From Tistrella mobilis (GTDB lineage: Bacteria > Pseudomonadota > Alphaproteobacteria > Tistrellales > Tistrellaceae), in NCBI RefSeq assembly GCF_041468085.1, contig NZ_CP121014.1, positions 248,001 through 312,000 of the forward strand: a stretch of 64,000 nt of DNA. Reading direction: 5' to 3'. The notes beneath the pieces are model-generated. The model had not been told where the DNA came from. It did not search any database and was given only the letters and a program-made list of their open reading frames with translations. A program made the translations under genes and the position numbers. Positions within the stretch are counted from its first letter, which is position 1. Each line of letters starts with the position of its first letter. This document shows positions 56,672 to 64,000 of the stretch, one piece after another.

Positions 56672-57961
56672 TCAGAGAGACTTCAGTTCCAGCTTCTGCC
56701 CGGGCCGCGCCGGCTCCACCACGCTGTCACCCGGCACCGAGACGAAGTCGGTGACCGCGAAGCCATCCGGGTTGTCGGCCTTGGGGCTGATGCGCATGAT
56801 CTCGACGTTCTTGATCGCCTGGTTGTCTTCAGCGCGCAGCGTGCGCTTACCGGTGGCGCTGTCGAAGGTCAGGCCCTTCAGCGCGGCGATGATCGCATCG
56901 GCCTTGGTCTCGCCGCCGGTCTTCTCAAGTGCGGCCTTGTAGGCATAGACCGCGGCATGGGCTTCCGCCGCCCAGCCCATCGGATATTTGTTGCCGGTGC
57001 GCGCGACATAGGCATCGTAGAGATGCTTGGACATCGGGTTGTCGGTGTTGCCGTTGAAATACCAGTGGGTGCCGGTCCAGGTGTCCGGGGTCTGATCCTT
57101 CATTGCCAGCGGCACCAGGAATTCATTGGCCGAGTCCACCACCACCTTGGTCTTCTCGAACAGGCCGAAGGGCTTCGCCTGCTGGAACAGGGTCACGGCA
57201 TCGCCGCCATAGGCCGAGGTGTAGAGCCCCTCGAAGGGCTGGCGCACCGCGGCGGCGATGAAGTTCTTGTAGTCGCCGGCACCATAGGGCACCAGGATCG
57301 GCCGCTGGATCTCGGGCTGCTTGCCGGTCACCTGGGGGAAGATGTTCAGCATCGCATCCACGAAGATCGCCCAGGTGGTGCGGCCGTATTCATGGTCGGG
57401 GATGATGCCGCCCCAGCTGGTGACGTTCGGGTAGCGCTCGGCGATCAGCCGGATCAGGCCGTACTGGCGCGAATAGGGGCTGTCGCCCACCCGGAAGACG
57501 TTGGGGCTGTAATTCTCGTGGTTCAGCTTCTCGGTGCCCGCGCCGCAGGTCAGCACCGTGCCGCCGGCCGCCTGCATCAGCGGGCCCATGGCCAGCGCCA
57601 CCGCCGACGAGATGGTGCCGAGCTGCAGGTTGACGCCCTGGCCCAGCAATTCGCGCGCCGCCACGGTCGCGGCGGCCGGGTTGGCCTTGCTGTCGCGGAT
57701 TTCCAGCGCCAGAGGCCGGCCGTTGACGCCGCCATCGGCATTGATCTTCTCGACCGCAATCTCGGCGCCGTGGCGCACGAAGCTGCCGATCATTTCCTGC
57801 GCGCCCGACAGCGGGGTCACCAGGCCCAGCCTGATCGGGTTGTCGGCGGCATGGGCGCCGGGGATCCACAGCCGGCTCATCGGCGCGATCGCGGCCGCGG
57901 CGGCTGTCGTCTTCAGCAGGGTGCGCCGGCTGAACCTGGGGCCCTTGAAGCTCTGGGTCAT
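56672..57961 (-). CDS. Liv-type ABC transporter substrate-binding protein with Tat signal
   Basis: A 429-residue periplasmic binding protein. SRRTLLKTTAAAAAIAPM near residues 11-28 is a twin-arginine signal, so it is probably exported folded. The mature part starts near AADNPIRLGLVTPLSGAQEM, the Peripla_BP_6 fold. Upstream of livHMGF and separated by a terminator-like hairpin. Ligand unknown, likely a carboxylic acid given the CoA ligases. Confidence 0.92.
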   Translation of the reverse strand: MTQSFKGPRFSRRTLLKTTAAAAAIAPMSRLWIPGAHAADNPIRLGLVTPLSGAQEMIGSFVRHGAEIAVEKINADGGVNGRPLALEIRDSKANPAAATVAARELLGQGVNLQLGTISSAVALAMGPLMQAAGGTVLTCGAGTEKLNHENYSPNVFRVGDSPYSRQYGLIRLIAERYPNVTSWGGIIPDHEYGRTTWAIFVDAMLNIFPQVTGKQPEIQRPILVPYGAGDYKNFIAAAVRQPFEGLYTSAYGGDAVTLFQQAKPFGLFEKTKVVVDSANEFLVPLAMKDQTPDTWTGTHWYFNGNTDNPMSKHLYDAYVARTGNKYPMGWAAEAHAAVYAYKAALEKTGGETKADAIIAALKGLTFDSATGKRTLRAEDNQAIKNVEIMRISPKADNPDGFAVTDFVSVPGDSVVEPARPGQKLELKSL

Positions 57962-58059
57962 CTCTGTCTCCTCCCTGGCATGGCGCGATTCTGATGGCCG
58001 TCGCCCTGGGGCGCGGGCCGCGCCTTCATGCCTTATCCGTGCGATTGGTGCAGATCGTG

Positions 58060-59706
58060 TCAGTTGTGTGGGGATGCCCCGGCATGCTGCCGGCGCAGTT
58101 CGGTCTTCAACACCTTGCCCAGCGGGTTGCGGGGCAGCGCATCGGTGAGGAAGATCCGTCTCGGGATCTCGTAATCGGCCAGCACTGCCGCGGCGGCCGT
58201 TCGCAGCCGTACGATGAAGTTCTCATCAGTTTCGATGTCTTTGGTTGTGTCGGGCCTGGTACGCACCACCACCGCCGCGACGTCCTCGCCAAGGCGTGGA
58301 TGGGGCAGGGCGATCACCGCCGCCTCGAACACGCCGGGGATGCGGTGCAGCACGTCTTCCACCCGCCGGGCGGCGATCTTCAGCCCGCCGCGGACGATCA
58401 CATCCTTCAGCCGGTCCAGGTGATAGAGATGGCCGTCGGTGTCGATCCGCCCCCAGTCGCCGGTGCGGACCCAGCCGTCCCTGATCGTCTCCGCCGTCGC
58501 CTCGGGCGCGTCGCGATAGCCGATCATGTTGGCAGGGCTCAGGATTTCGATCTCGCCCGCCGCCCCGGCCGGCAGCGCGCGGCCCTGGGCATCGGTGATC
58601 CGCACCCGGCAGAGCGGCATGGGCCGGCCGACCGAGCCGGGCTTCACCAGCACCTCGTCGGGGAGAAGCATGGTGCCGGTGGGGCCCGTCTCGGTCATGC
58701 CGTAGTTCTGGCGCTGGTCGACGTCCGGGAAGCGCCGGGTCAGTGCCATCACCGCCTCCTGGGGCATGGCGGCGCCGCCATAATTCCAGAGACGGATGCT
58801 CGAAAGATCGGGGGTGTCGTTGCCGGCCCGCGCCAGCGCGTCCAGCAGATAGAGGAAGCCCGAGGGCACCGAGAGCAGCACCGTGCTCCGCCGCTCCGCG
58901 ATCCGCTCCAGGATGCGCGGCGCTTCGAAGGCGGGCTCCACGATCATGGCCGCCCCGGCCCAGAGCGCGGCCAGCGGGTTGAAATGCACGCCCGAGCTGG
59001 TGAAGAACGGCACCGCGTGATGATGCCGGTCATCCGGCGTCAGCCCCAGCGCCGTGCCGAAGATCGCCCCCGTGGCCACGGCAGACCGGTGGCTGTGCTC
59101 CACCGCCTTGGGCTTTCCGGTGGTGCCCGAGGTGAAGATCAGATCGGCGATGGCCTCGGGCGCCACCTCGGGCAGGGCGCGACCGGCATCGGCATCCGCC
59201 ATCAGCCCGGCGAGCTCCGCGGCCATGTCGATGCAGCGGACATCGCCCCCCATCCGCCTGACCGCAGCCTGAAGCCGCGCCATCAGCCCCGGCTCGGCGA
59301 AGGCGATCTTCAGCCGGCCAAGGGCGATGGCGTGGTCCAGATCCTCGTCGCCATAGCGCGGGTTGACCGGCACCAGAACCGCGCCGGCCAGCGCCGTGGC
59401 ATACTGGACCAGATGGGCCTCGGTGACGGCGGCGTTGGTGGCCAGCACGCCGACGCCGTCACCCGGCCCGACCCCCGCCGCCACCAGCGCCCGGGCCAGC
59501 CGTTCCGCTCCGGCCGCCATGGCGGCGAAGCTGGTCACGGCCAGCCCGTCCGCCTCTGCCGGGTGCAGCAGCGAGGGCGCGATCAGCATGGGTGCCGCGC
59601 CATGCTCCGCCGCCCGCGCCCGCAGAAGACGGCCGAGCGTGCCCGTCTCCGCAATCCTGCGGGCGAGATCGGCTTCAAGCGGTCCTTGGGGCGTGGGGGC
59701 GGCCAT
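58060..59706 (-). CDS. AMP-forming acyl-CoA ligase
   Basis: A 548-residue ligase, distinct from the one at 51230. P-loop LIFTSGTTGKPKAV near 190, NYGMTETGPTGTM, WVRTGDWG, DRLKDVIVRGG and catalytic Lys in LPRNPLGKVLKTELR near the C-terminus. It would activate the acid imported by the Liv system before beta-oxidation. The ATG at 59706 follows AGAGGGATCC. Confidence 0.9.
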   Translation of the reverse strand: MAAPTPQGPLEADLARRIAETGTLGRLLRARAAEHGAAPMLIAPSLLHPAEADGLAVTSFAAMAAGAERLARALVAAGVGPGDGVGVLATNAAVTEAHLVQYATALAGAVLVPVNPRYGDEDLDHAIALGRLKIAFAEPGLMARLQAAVRRMGGDVRCIDMAAELAGLMADADAGRALPEVAPEAIADLIFTSGTTGKPKAVEHSHRSAVATGAIFGTALGLTPDDRHHHAVPFFTSSGVHFNPLAALWAGAAMIVEPAFEAPRILERIAERRSTVLLSVPSGFLYLLDALARAGNDTPDLSSIRLWNYGGAAMPQEAVMALTRRFPDVDQRQNYGMTETGPTGTMLLPDEVLVKPGSVGRPMPLCRVRITDAQGRALPAGAAGEIEILSPANMIGYRDAPEATAETIRDGWVRTGDWGRIDTDGHLYHLDRLKDVIVRGGLKIAARRVEDVLHRIPGVFEAAVIALPHPRLGEDVAAVVVRTRPDTTKDIETDENFIVRLRTAAAAVLADYEIPRRIFLTDALPRNPLGKVLKTELRRQHAGASPHN

Positions 59707-59734
59707 GGCGGATCCCTCTGATCGACCGGTCAGC

Positions 59735-60550
59735 TTATCGACCCGTGAAGGCGGGCTTGCGCTTCTCGCGGAAGGCGGCGACCGCCTCGCGATGGTCTTC
59801 GGTCAGGTTCGACATGCTTTCATAGCCGATGCAGGCATCCATCATCGAATGGGCCAGCTGCTTCAGCGCGATATTGGTCGCGGTCTTGGTCCAGCGGATC
59901 GCCTTGGTGGCGCCGCCGGCCAGGCGGTCGGCCAGGGCGTAGACCTCGTCGTCCAGCTTCTCCGGCGCGACCGCGCGGTTGATCAGCCCGATCTGCGCCG
60001 CCTCGGGTGCCGTCAGCAGGTCGCCGGTCAGCAGGAATTCCTTGGCGCGGGCGAAGCCGATCAGCTGCGGCCAGATCACGGCACCGCCATCGCCGGCCAC
60101 CAGCCCCACCGACACATGGGGGTCGCCGATCTTCGCCTTGTCGGAGGCGATGATGATATCGCACATCAGTGCGATTGTCGCACCCAGCCCGGTGGCATGG
60201 CCGTTCAGCCGGCAGATCAGCGGCTTTTCAAGATCCAGCTGGCTGAACACGATGCGCTTGGCCTCAAGCCCGGTGCGCTCGAACTCGCCCGGCACATCGA
60301 TATGTTCCTGCATCCAGTTGATGTCGCCGCCGGCGCAGAAGGCGCGGCCGGCGCCGGTCAGCACCACCACGTCGCTGTCGGGATCCATGGCCAGGTCGGT
60401 GAACAGCCGCGAGAATTCCTCGTGCAGCCGGGCGTTGACCGCATTCATCGCCTCGGGGCGATTGATGGTCGCGGTCAACACGCGGTTGCGGCGTTCGAAG
60501 GTGAAGCATTGATAGTCGCGGAATTCGAAGGCGCCGGGTTCGGTGGTCAC
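59735..60550 (-). CDS. Enoyl-CoA hydratase/isomerase-family protein
   Basis: A 271-residue crotonase-fold protein. Oxyanion-hole motifs are GAGRAFCAGGDI and LNGHATGLGAT. The position that carries the second catalytic Glu in classic hydratases (PEI region) reads GDPHVSVGLVAGDGG, so the chemistry may be hydration or another crotonase reaction. Lies between an acyl-CoA ligase and acyl-CoA dehydrogenase genes. Confidence 0.88.
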   Translation of the reverse strand: MTTEPGAFEFRDYQCFTFERRNRVLTATINRPEAMNAVNARLHEEFSRLFTDLAMDPDSDVVVLTGAGRAFCAGGDINWMQEHIDVPGEFERTGLEAKRIVFSQLDLEKPLICRLNGHATGLGATIALMCDIIIASDKAKIGDPHVSVGLVAGDGGAVIWPQLIGFARAKEFLLTGDLLTAPEAAQIGLINRAVAPEKLDDEVYALADRLAGGATKAIRWTKTATNIALKQLAHSMMDACIGYESMSNLTEDHREAVAAFREKRKPAFTGR

Positions 60551-60621
60551 GGGGTGGGTTTCCTCTCAGGCGGGGCGGTTCGTCTGCCGCCCTTGGGTGA
60601 TGTCTTCAATGTCAGAGGCAA

Positions 60622-61743
60622 TCAGGCGGCATTGCTCTGATCGGTGGTGGCGATGAAGCGGTCCAGATGCAGGTCGTTGCCGCCCATGCCGGCGGCGATC
60701 ACCTTCAGGCGTTTGAAGCCGTGGCCGACGATCATCTCGTCGGTCATGCCGATGCCGCCATGCAGCTGGATCGCCTCGCGCCCGACATGCATCGCCAGTT
60801 CGGCGACATGCAGCCGGGCGGCCGATACCGCGCGGGCGCGGGCCAGAACGTCGTCTTCGGCCAGGGCGACCGTCGCCATGATGACCATCGACCGCGCCTC
60901 TTCGCAGGCGATGTGGATGTCGGCCATGCGGTGCTGCAGGGCCTGGAACCGGCCGATTTCCTGGCCGAACTGGCGGCGGGTGCGCAGATGGTCCAGCGTG
61001 GCCGCCTTCAGCCGTTCCATCACGCCCACCGCCTCGGAAAGTTCGGCGGTGATCGCGCGGTCGATCAGTGCGGCCAGGATGGCATCCGCATCACCGGCCA
61101 GCAGGGCCGCCGCCGGCGCGGTGGCGCCGTCGAACACGATCTCGGCCGCGGTCATGCCGTCGAGTGTGGGATAGCCGGTGCGGGTGATCCCCGGTGCCGT
61201 CGCATCCACCAGGAACAGCCCGGTGGCGCCGCCCGGCATCGCGGCCGAAACCAGCAGGCAATCCGCCTCGGCCCCGGCGCGGACCACGCTTTTGGTCCCG
61301 TCCAGCCGCCAGCCGTCACCCGCGGGCGCCGCCCGGGTGCGGCGCGGGGCGGCCGGGTCGCGCAGGCCCGGCTCGTCATGGGCGAAGGCAATCACCAGCC
61401 GGCCTTCGGCGATGGCGGCCAGCCGCGCATCCTCCGCAGCCGCCCCGGCCAGCATCAGCGCCGCGGGGGCGATCACCGCGGCCGGCAGATAGGGCTCGAC
61501 CATCAGCCCGCGGCCGATCTCCTCCATCACGATCATGGTCTCGACCGCACTGCCGGCACTGCCGCCGGCCGCTTCGGGCAGGGCCACGCCCTGCCAGCCC
61601 ATCTCCGCCATATCGGCCCAGGCGGCCCGATCGAAACCGCCGGCCGCCGCGGCCTTGCGGCGCTTCAGGTCATAGCGCTCCGCGACCCAGCGCCTGGCCA
61701 TGTCGCGCAGCATCGACTGTTCTTCGGTGAAGCGGAAGTTCAT
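60622..61743 (-). CDS. Acyl-CoA dehydrogenase, shorter type
   Basis: A 373-residue flavin enzyme for alpha,beta-desaturation of acyl-CoA. MNFRFTEEQSMLRDMARRW opening, RRQFGQEIGRFQALQHRMADI, and QLHGGIGMTDEMIVGH in the C-terminal FAD-binding region. Its partner gene at 62257 encodes a second dehydrogenase; pairs of unequal size can form heteromeric enzymes, which is inference here. Confidence 0.9.
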   Translation of the reverse strand: MNFRFTEEQSMLRDMARRWVAERYDLKRRKAAAAGGFDRAAWADMAEMGWQGVALPEAAGGSAGSAVETMIVMEEIGRGLMVEPYLPAAVIAPAALMLAGAAAEDARLAAIAEGRLVIAFAHDEPGLRDPAAPRRTRAAPAGDGWRLDGTKSVVRAGAEADCLLVSAAMPGGATGLFLVDATAPGITRTGYPTLDGMTAAEIVFDGATAPAAALLAGDADAILAALIDRAITAELSEAVGVMERLKAATLDHLRTRRQFGQEIGRFQALQHRMADIHIACEEARSMVIMATVALAEDDVLARARAVSAARLHVAELAMHVGREAIQLHGGIGMTDEMIVGHGFKRLKVIAAGMGGNDLHLDRFIATTDQSNAA

Positions 61744-61850
61744 CTGATCCGTCCATCATTATGTCTTCATCATGTCTTTCGGTCCGCGCTGTGGTCAGGA
61801 TCCATCATGCACAGCCGTGATCCGTTGCGTGCCGCTCCCGCCCGATCTGC

Positions 61851-61910
61851 CCCGACCCATTGGCCCCCGATCCATTGGCCCCCGATCCATTGGCCCCCGA
61901 TCCATTGGCA
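61851..61910. repeat. Four 15-bp tandem repeats
   Basis: The unit CCCGATCCATTGGCC is repeated four times (61851, 61866, 61881, 61896) with one change in the first and one in the last copy. Lies in the 513-bp gap between the two acyl-CoA dehydrogenase genes, which holds no gene I can support. Confidence 0.95.
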
Positions 61911-61951
61911 TCTGTCCGACTCCGTCGCCGCCCCACTTGCACACGCTCGCC

Positions 61952-62131
61952 ACCGTCATCCCGGCGAAGGCCGGGATCCAGGTTTGCTTCCATCTGAAGG
62001 ACCGCGATGATCCAGGTGCCGGCCCGGACGGCGGCGTGCTTCACGATGCCTGACATCGCCGTCCTTACACATCTGCGCGTGCCATTCCCGTAGATGCCTG
62101 CCTGGATCCCGGCCTTCGCCGGGATGACGGT
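61952..62131. repeat. Inverted pair of 31-bp hairpin elements
   Basis: The 31-bp element at 61952-61982 and its perfect reverse complement at 62101-62131 are 118 bp apart. Each is a small hairpin with stem ATCCCGGC/GCCGGGAT. They are the same family as the elements in the 409-bp satellite at 36568-39495, from which they differ by a paired C/G swap that keeps the stem. Confidence 0.95.
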
Positions 62132-62256
62132 TGTGATGGTGTGCGATGGCGATCGGATGCTGTGCCTGACATCCGCAGTTGAAGAGCCCCGGCGGGCCTG
62201 CCGGGCATCGACTGATCCGGCATTCGCTGCATCCAGGCCGGTACCGGGCGTTGTGG

Positions 62257-63462
62257 TCAGAGGCCCAGGGCGTGTTTGGCCAGGATGTTGCGCTGGACTT
62301 CGTTGGAGCCGCCCCAGATGGTGGGGGCGCGGTGGTAGAGGAATTCGGCCAGGATGCCGGCGGCGCCGTCGGGGCCGATCTCGATGCCCTGCGCCTCGGC
62401 CTCCAGCAGCCGCACATCGAAGGGGATGCCGTAGAGGCCCAGCACGTCGGTGGCGAGTTCGGTGATCGCCTGCACCAGTTCGCTGCCGCGGATCTTGAGC
62501 AGAGAGGCCTCGGCCCCGGGGGCGGCCCCGTCCATGGCGGCATCCAGCATGCGCAGCGTGGTCCATTCCAGCGCCAGCACGCGGATGTCCAGCCGGGCGA
62601 CGCGGTCGCGGAAGCGGGGATCGTCGGCCAGCACGCCGCGGCCGTTGGCATGGGGCAGGCGGGCGGCCATGCGCCGGATCTTGCCGATCAGCCGCCTTGC
62701 CTTGCCGGTTTCGGCCGAGAGCATGCGCTCATGCCCCAGCAGGAATTTGGCGTAGGTCCAGCCCTTGTTCTCGTCGCCCACCCGCTCACTCACCGGCACG
62801 CGGACGTCGTCGAAGAACACTTCGTTCAGATGATGCGCGCCGTCGATGGAGATGATCGGCCGCACCGTCACCCCCGGCTGCTTCATGTCCAGCAGCAGGA
62901 ACGAGATCCCCTCCTGGGGCCGCGCGGCATCACCGTCGGTGCGGGCCAGGCAGAACATCATGTCGGCCCAATGGGCCATGGTGGTCCAGATCTTGGAGCC
63001 GTTGACGATATAGTGGTCGCCATCGCGCACCGCCCGGGTCTTCAGCCCGGCCAGATCCGATCCGGCGCCCGGCTCGCTATAGCCCTGGCACCAGAACACG
63101 TCGGACGACAGGATGCCGGGCAGATGCCGTTCCTGCTGATCGGCATTGCCATAGGTGAAGATCACGGGGCCCACATAATTCACCCCGAAGGGCAGCAGCC
63201 AGGGGGCACCGGCGCGCGCGGTTTCTTCCTGGAAGATATAGCCTTCCACCGGCGTCCAGTCGCACCCGCCCCATTTCTTCGGCCAGAACCCGGCGATCCA
63301 GCCCTGTTCATGCAGGATCTTCTGCCAGCGGATGTGATCCGCGCGGGAAAGATGCCGCCCCTCCAGCACCTTCGCCCGGATATCCTCGGGCAGCCGCTCC
63401 TCGCAGAACCGCCGCACCTGATCGCGGAACGCCCGCTCTTCGGCCGTGAACTCGGCGTGCAT
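62257..63462 (-). CDS. Acyl-CoA dehydrogenase, longer type
   Basis: A 401-residue acyl-CoA dehydrogenase: FTAEERAFRDQVRRFCEERLPE, WCQGYSEPGAGSDLAGLKTRA (FAD/substrate-binding signature), YIVNGSKIWTTMAHWADMM, and WGGSNEVQRNILAKHALGL near the C-terminus. The ATG at 63462 is preceded by GGAGCGAGGC; the frame upstream to 63537 is not used. Leads the leftward catabolic block. Probably acts with the dehydrogenase at 60622 on the CoA ester made by the ligases. Confidence 0.92.
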   Translation of the reverse strand: MHAEFTAEERAFRDQVRRFCEERLPEDIRAKVLEGRHLSRADHIRWQKILHEQGWIAGFWPKKWGGCDWTPVEGYIFQEETARAGAPWLLPFGVNYVGPVIFTYGNADQQERHLPGILSSDVFWCQGYSEPGAGSDLAGLKTRAVRDGDHYIVNGSKIWTTMAHWADMMFCLARTDGDAARPQEGISFLLLDMKQPGVTVRPIISIDGAHHLNEVFFDDVRVPVSERVGDENKGWTYAKFLLGHERMLSAETGKARRLIGKIRRMAARLPHANGRGVLADDPRFRDRVARLDIRVLALEWTTLRMLDAAMDGAAPGAEASLLKIRGSELVQAITELATDVLGLYGIPFDVRLLEAEAQGIEIGPDGAAGILAEFLYHRAPTIWGGSNEVQRNILAKHALGL

Positions 63463-63624
63463 GCCTCGCTCCGAACTGATTAATGATTCATGAGTCATTA
63501 TTCTTGTCGCCGAAACCGGGGCGGTGCGCAAGATCAAATCGTGTTGTGCGGTGCGGGAGAAATTTTAGGAGGAATTGTGCGGTGCGGTGGGGGGCGGCGG
63601 CGTGGGGCAGGGGGCGAGGGGGGC

Positions 63625-63783
63625 CTACCTGGGTCTGCGGGCTTCAGCCATGGCGATGTAGCGGGCTTCGAGTTCGTCGAAGACCTCGTCAGCAGGGTGG
63701 GTGCGTCCGGCGGCCCCGTCGGCGAGGCCGCGGAGGATGGCGGCGTCGAGGGGGGTGAGGTCGGGAGTGATTGGATTGTCCAT
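63625..63783 (-). CDS. Small antitoxin-like protein, no toxin partner seen
   Basis: A 52-residue acidic protein, MDNPITPDLTPLD at the start and ADEVFDELEARYIAM near the end, the latter typical of small addiction-module antitoxins (often ahead of a RelE/ParE-type toxin). The ATG at 63783 has GGAGG 8 nt upstream, which fixes the start better than 63825. No toxin frame follows in 63463-63624 or precedes it within the window. May be orphaned; function is inferred only from the C-terminal pattern. Confidence 0.55.
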   Translation of the reverse strand: MDNPITPDLTPLDAAILRGLADGAAGRTHPADEVFDELEARYIAMAEARRPR

Positions 63784-64000
63784 GTGAATATCCTCCATTT
63801 TGCCGGTATTCGAGTGTATCATCATATCCTTTTCATCCGTGCGTTGACGATCGGAAGCATCGTATCTGAGGGGGACTATGCGGGGGATTGACGTTTCCGG
63901 GTGCCCTGCCTTGATGATTGCCGGATCTCTTCCGGTAGCTGAGCCTTCGGAGATGAGGGCAGGCGAGCACCCTTAGGAGCCGTGTGGGTGTCAACAGATA
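63784..64000. other. Right-edge region without a supported gene
   Basis: 217 bp to the window edge. It carries the ribosome site and presumed promoter of the antitoxin-like gene (leftwards). Nothing else is recognisable. Confidence 0.4.

Noticed and set aside
63463-63624. Toxin gene paired with the antitoxin-like ORF
   Set aside because: The stretch is short and G/C-homopolymer-rich; frames on either strand give no RelE/ParE-like sequence.

Overview
The window is a GC-rich (roughly 70%) alphaproteobacterial chromosome or megaplasmid segment. The gene families (single-chain acyl-CoA carboxylase, Liv and Dpp ABC transporters, many acyl-CoA enzymes, ATCCCCGC hairpin repeats) fit a metabolically versatile Rhodospirillales-type bacterium, Tistrella-like as a guess only. 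I saw no rRNA or tRNA genes.

Layout. (1) 1-10578: the right part of a type III CRISPR-Cas locus. It holds a RAMP gene cut by the window edge, a TIGR03986-type RAMP protein, Cas6, a very large C-terminally membrane-anchored protein on the opposite strand, a five-repeat array, a reverse transcriptase-Cas1 fusion and Cas2. A second, orphan copy of repeat plus leader lies beyond the membrane gene, so this gene is bracketed by direct CRISPR repeats. An IS256-type transposase remnant follows. (2) 11131-18343: leftward set of acyl-CoA ligase, single-chain biotin-dependent acyl-CoA carboxylase, Liv-type binding protein and TetR regulator. (3) 18562-22907: diguanylate cyclase, alpha-methylacyl-CoA racemase, acetoacetate decarboxylase-like protein and Lrp regulator. 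(4) 23162-27561: a compact, translationally coupled lasso-peptide cluster with a recognisable 51-residue precursor, cyclase, sulfotransferase-like protein, PqqD/RRE protein and 2OG oxygenase-like protein, but no B2 leader protease. (5) 27601-31746: AraC regulator divergent from a FUSC/DUF1656/HlyD efflux operon. (6) 31831-36494: amidase, PaiB-like protein, GntR regulator and C45-type peptidase. (7) 36568-39495: a tandem array of seven 409-bp units, each carrying an inverted pair of 31-bp hairpin repeats. (8) 39683-45854: oligopeptide-type ABC transporter with fused ATPases, a hydrolase and its binding protein. (9) 45871-50460: small regulators and enzymes, an internally deleted aldo/keto reductase and an AT-rich foreign-looking membrane-protein gene. 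(10) 50464-63462: a leftward catabolic block of TetR, two acyl-CoA ligases, complete Liv transporter, enoyl-CoA hydratase and two acyl-CoA dehydrogenases, which reads as import, CoA activation and beta-oxidation of an organic acid. A solitary antitoxin-like gene lies near the right edge.

The most unusual parts are the CRISPR accessory cassette with duplicated leader, the B2-less lasso cluster, and the 409-bp satellite whose copies differ almost only in one hairpin loop.
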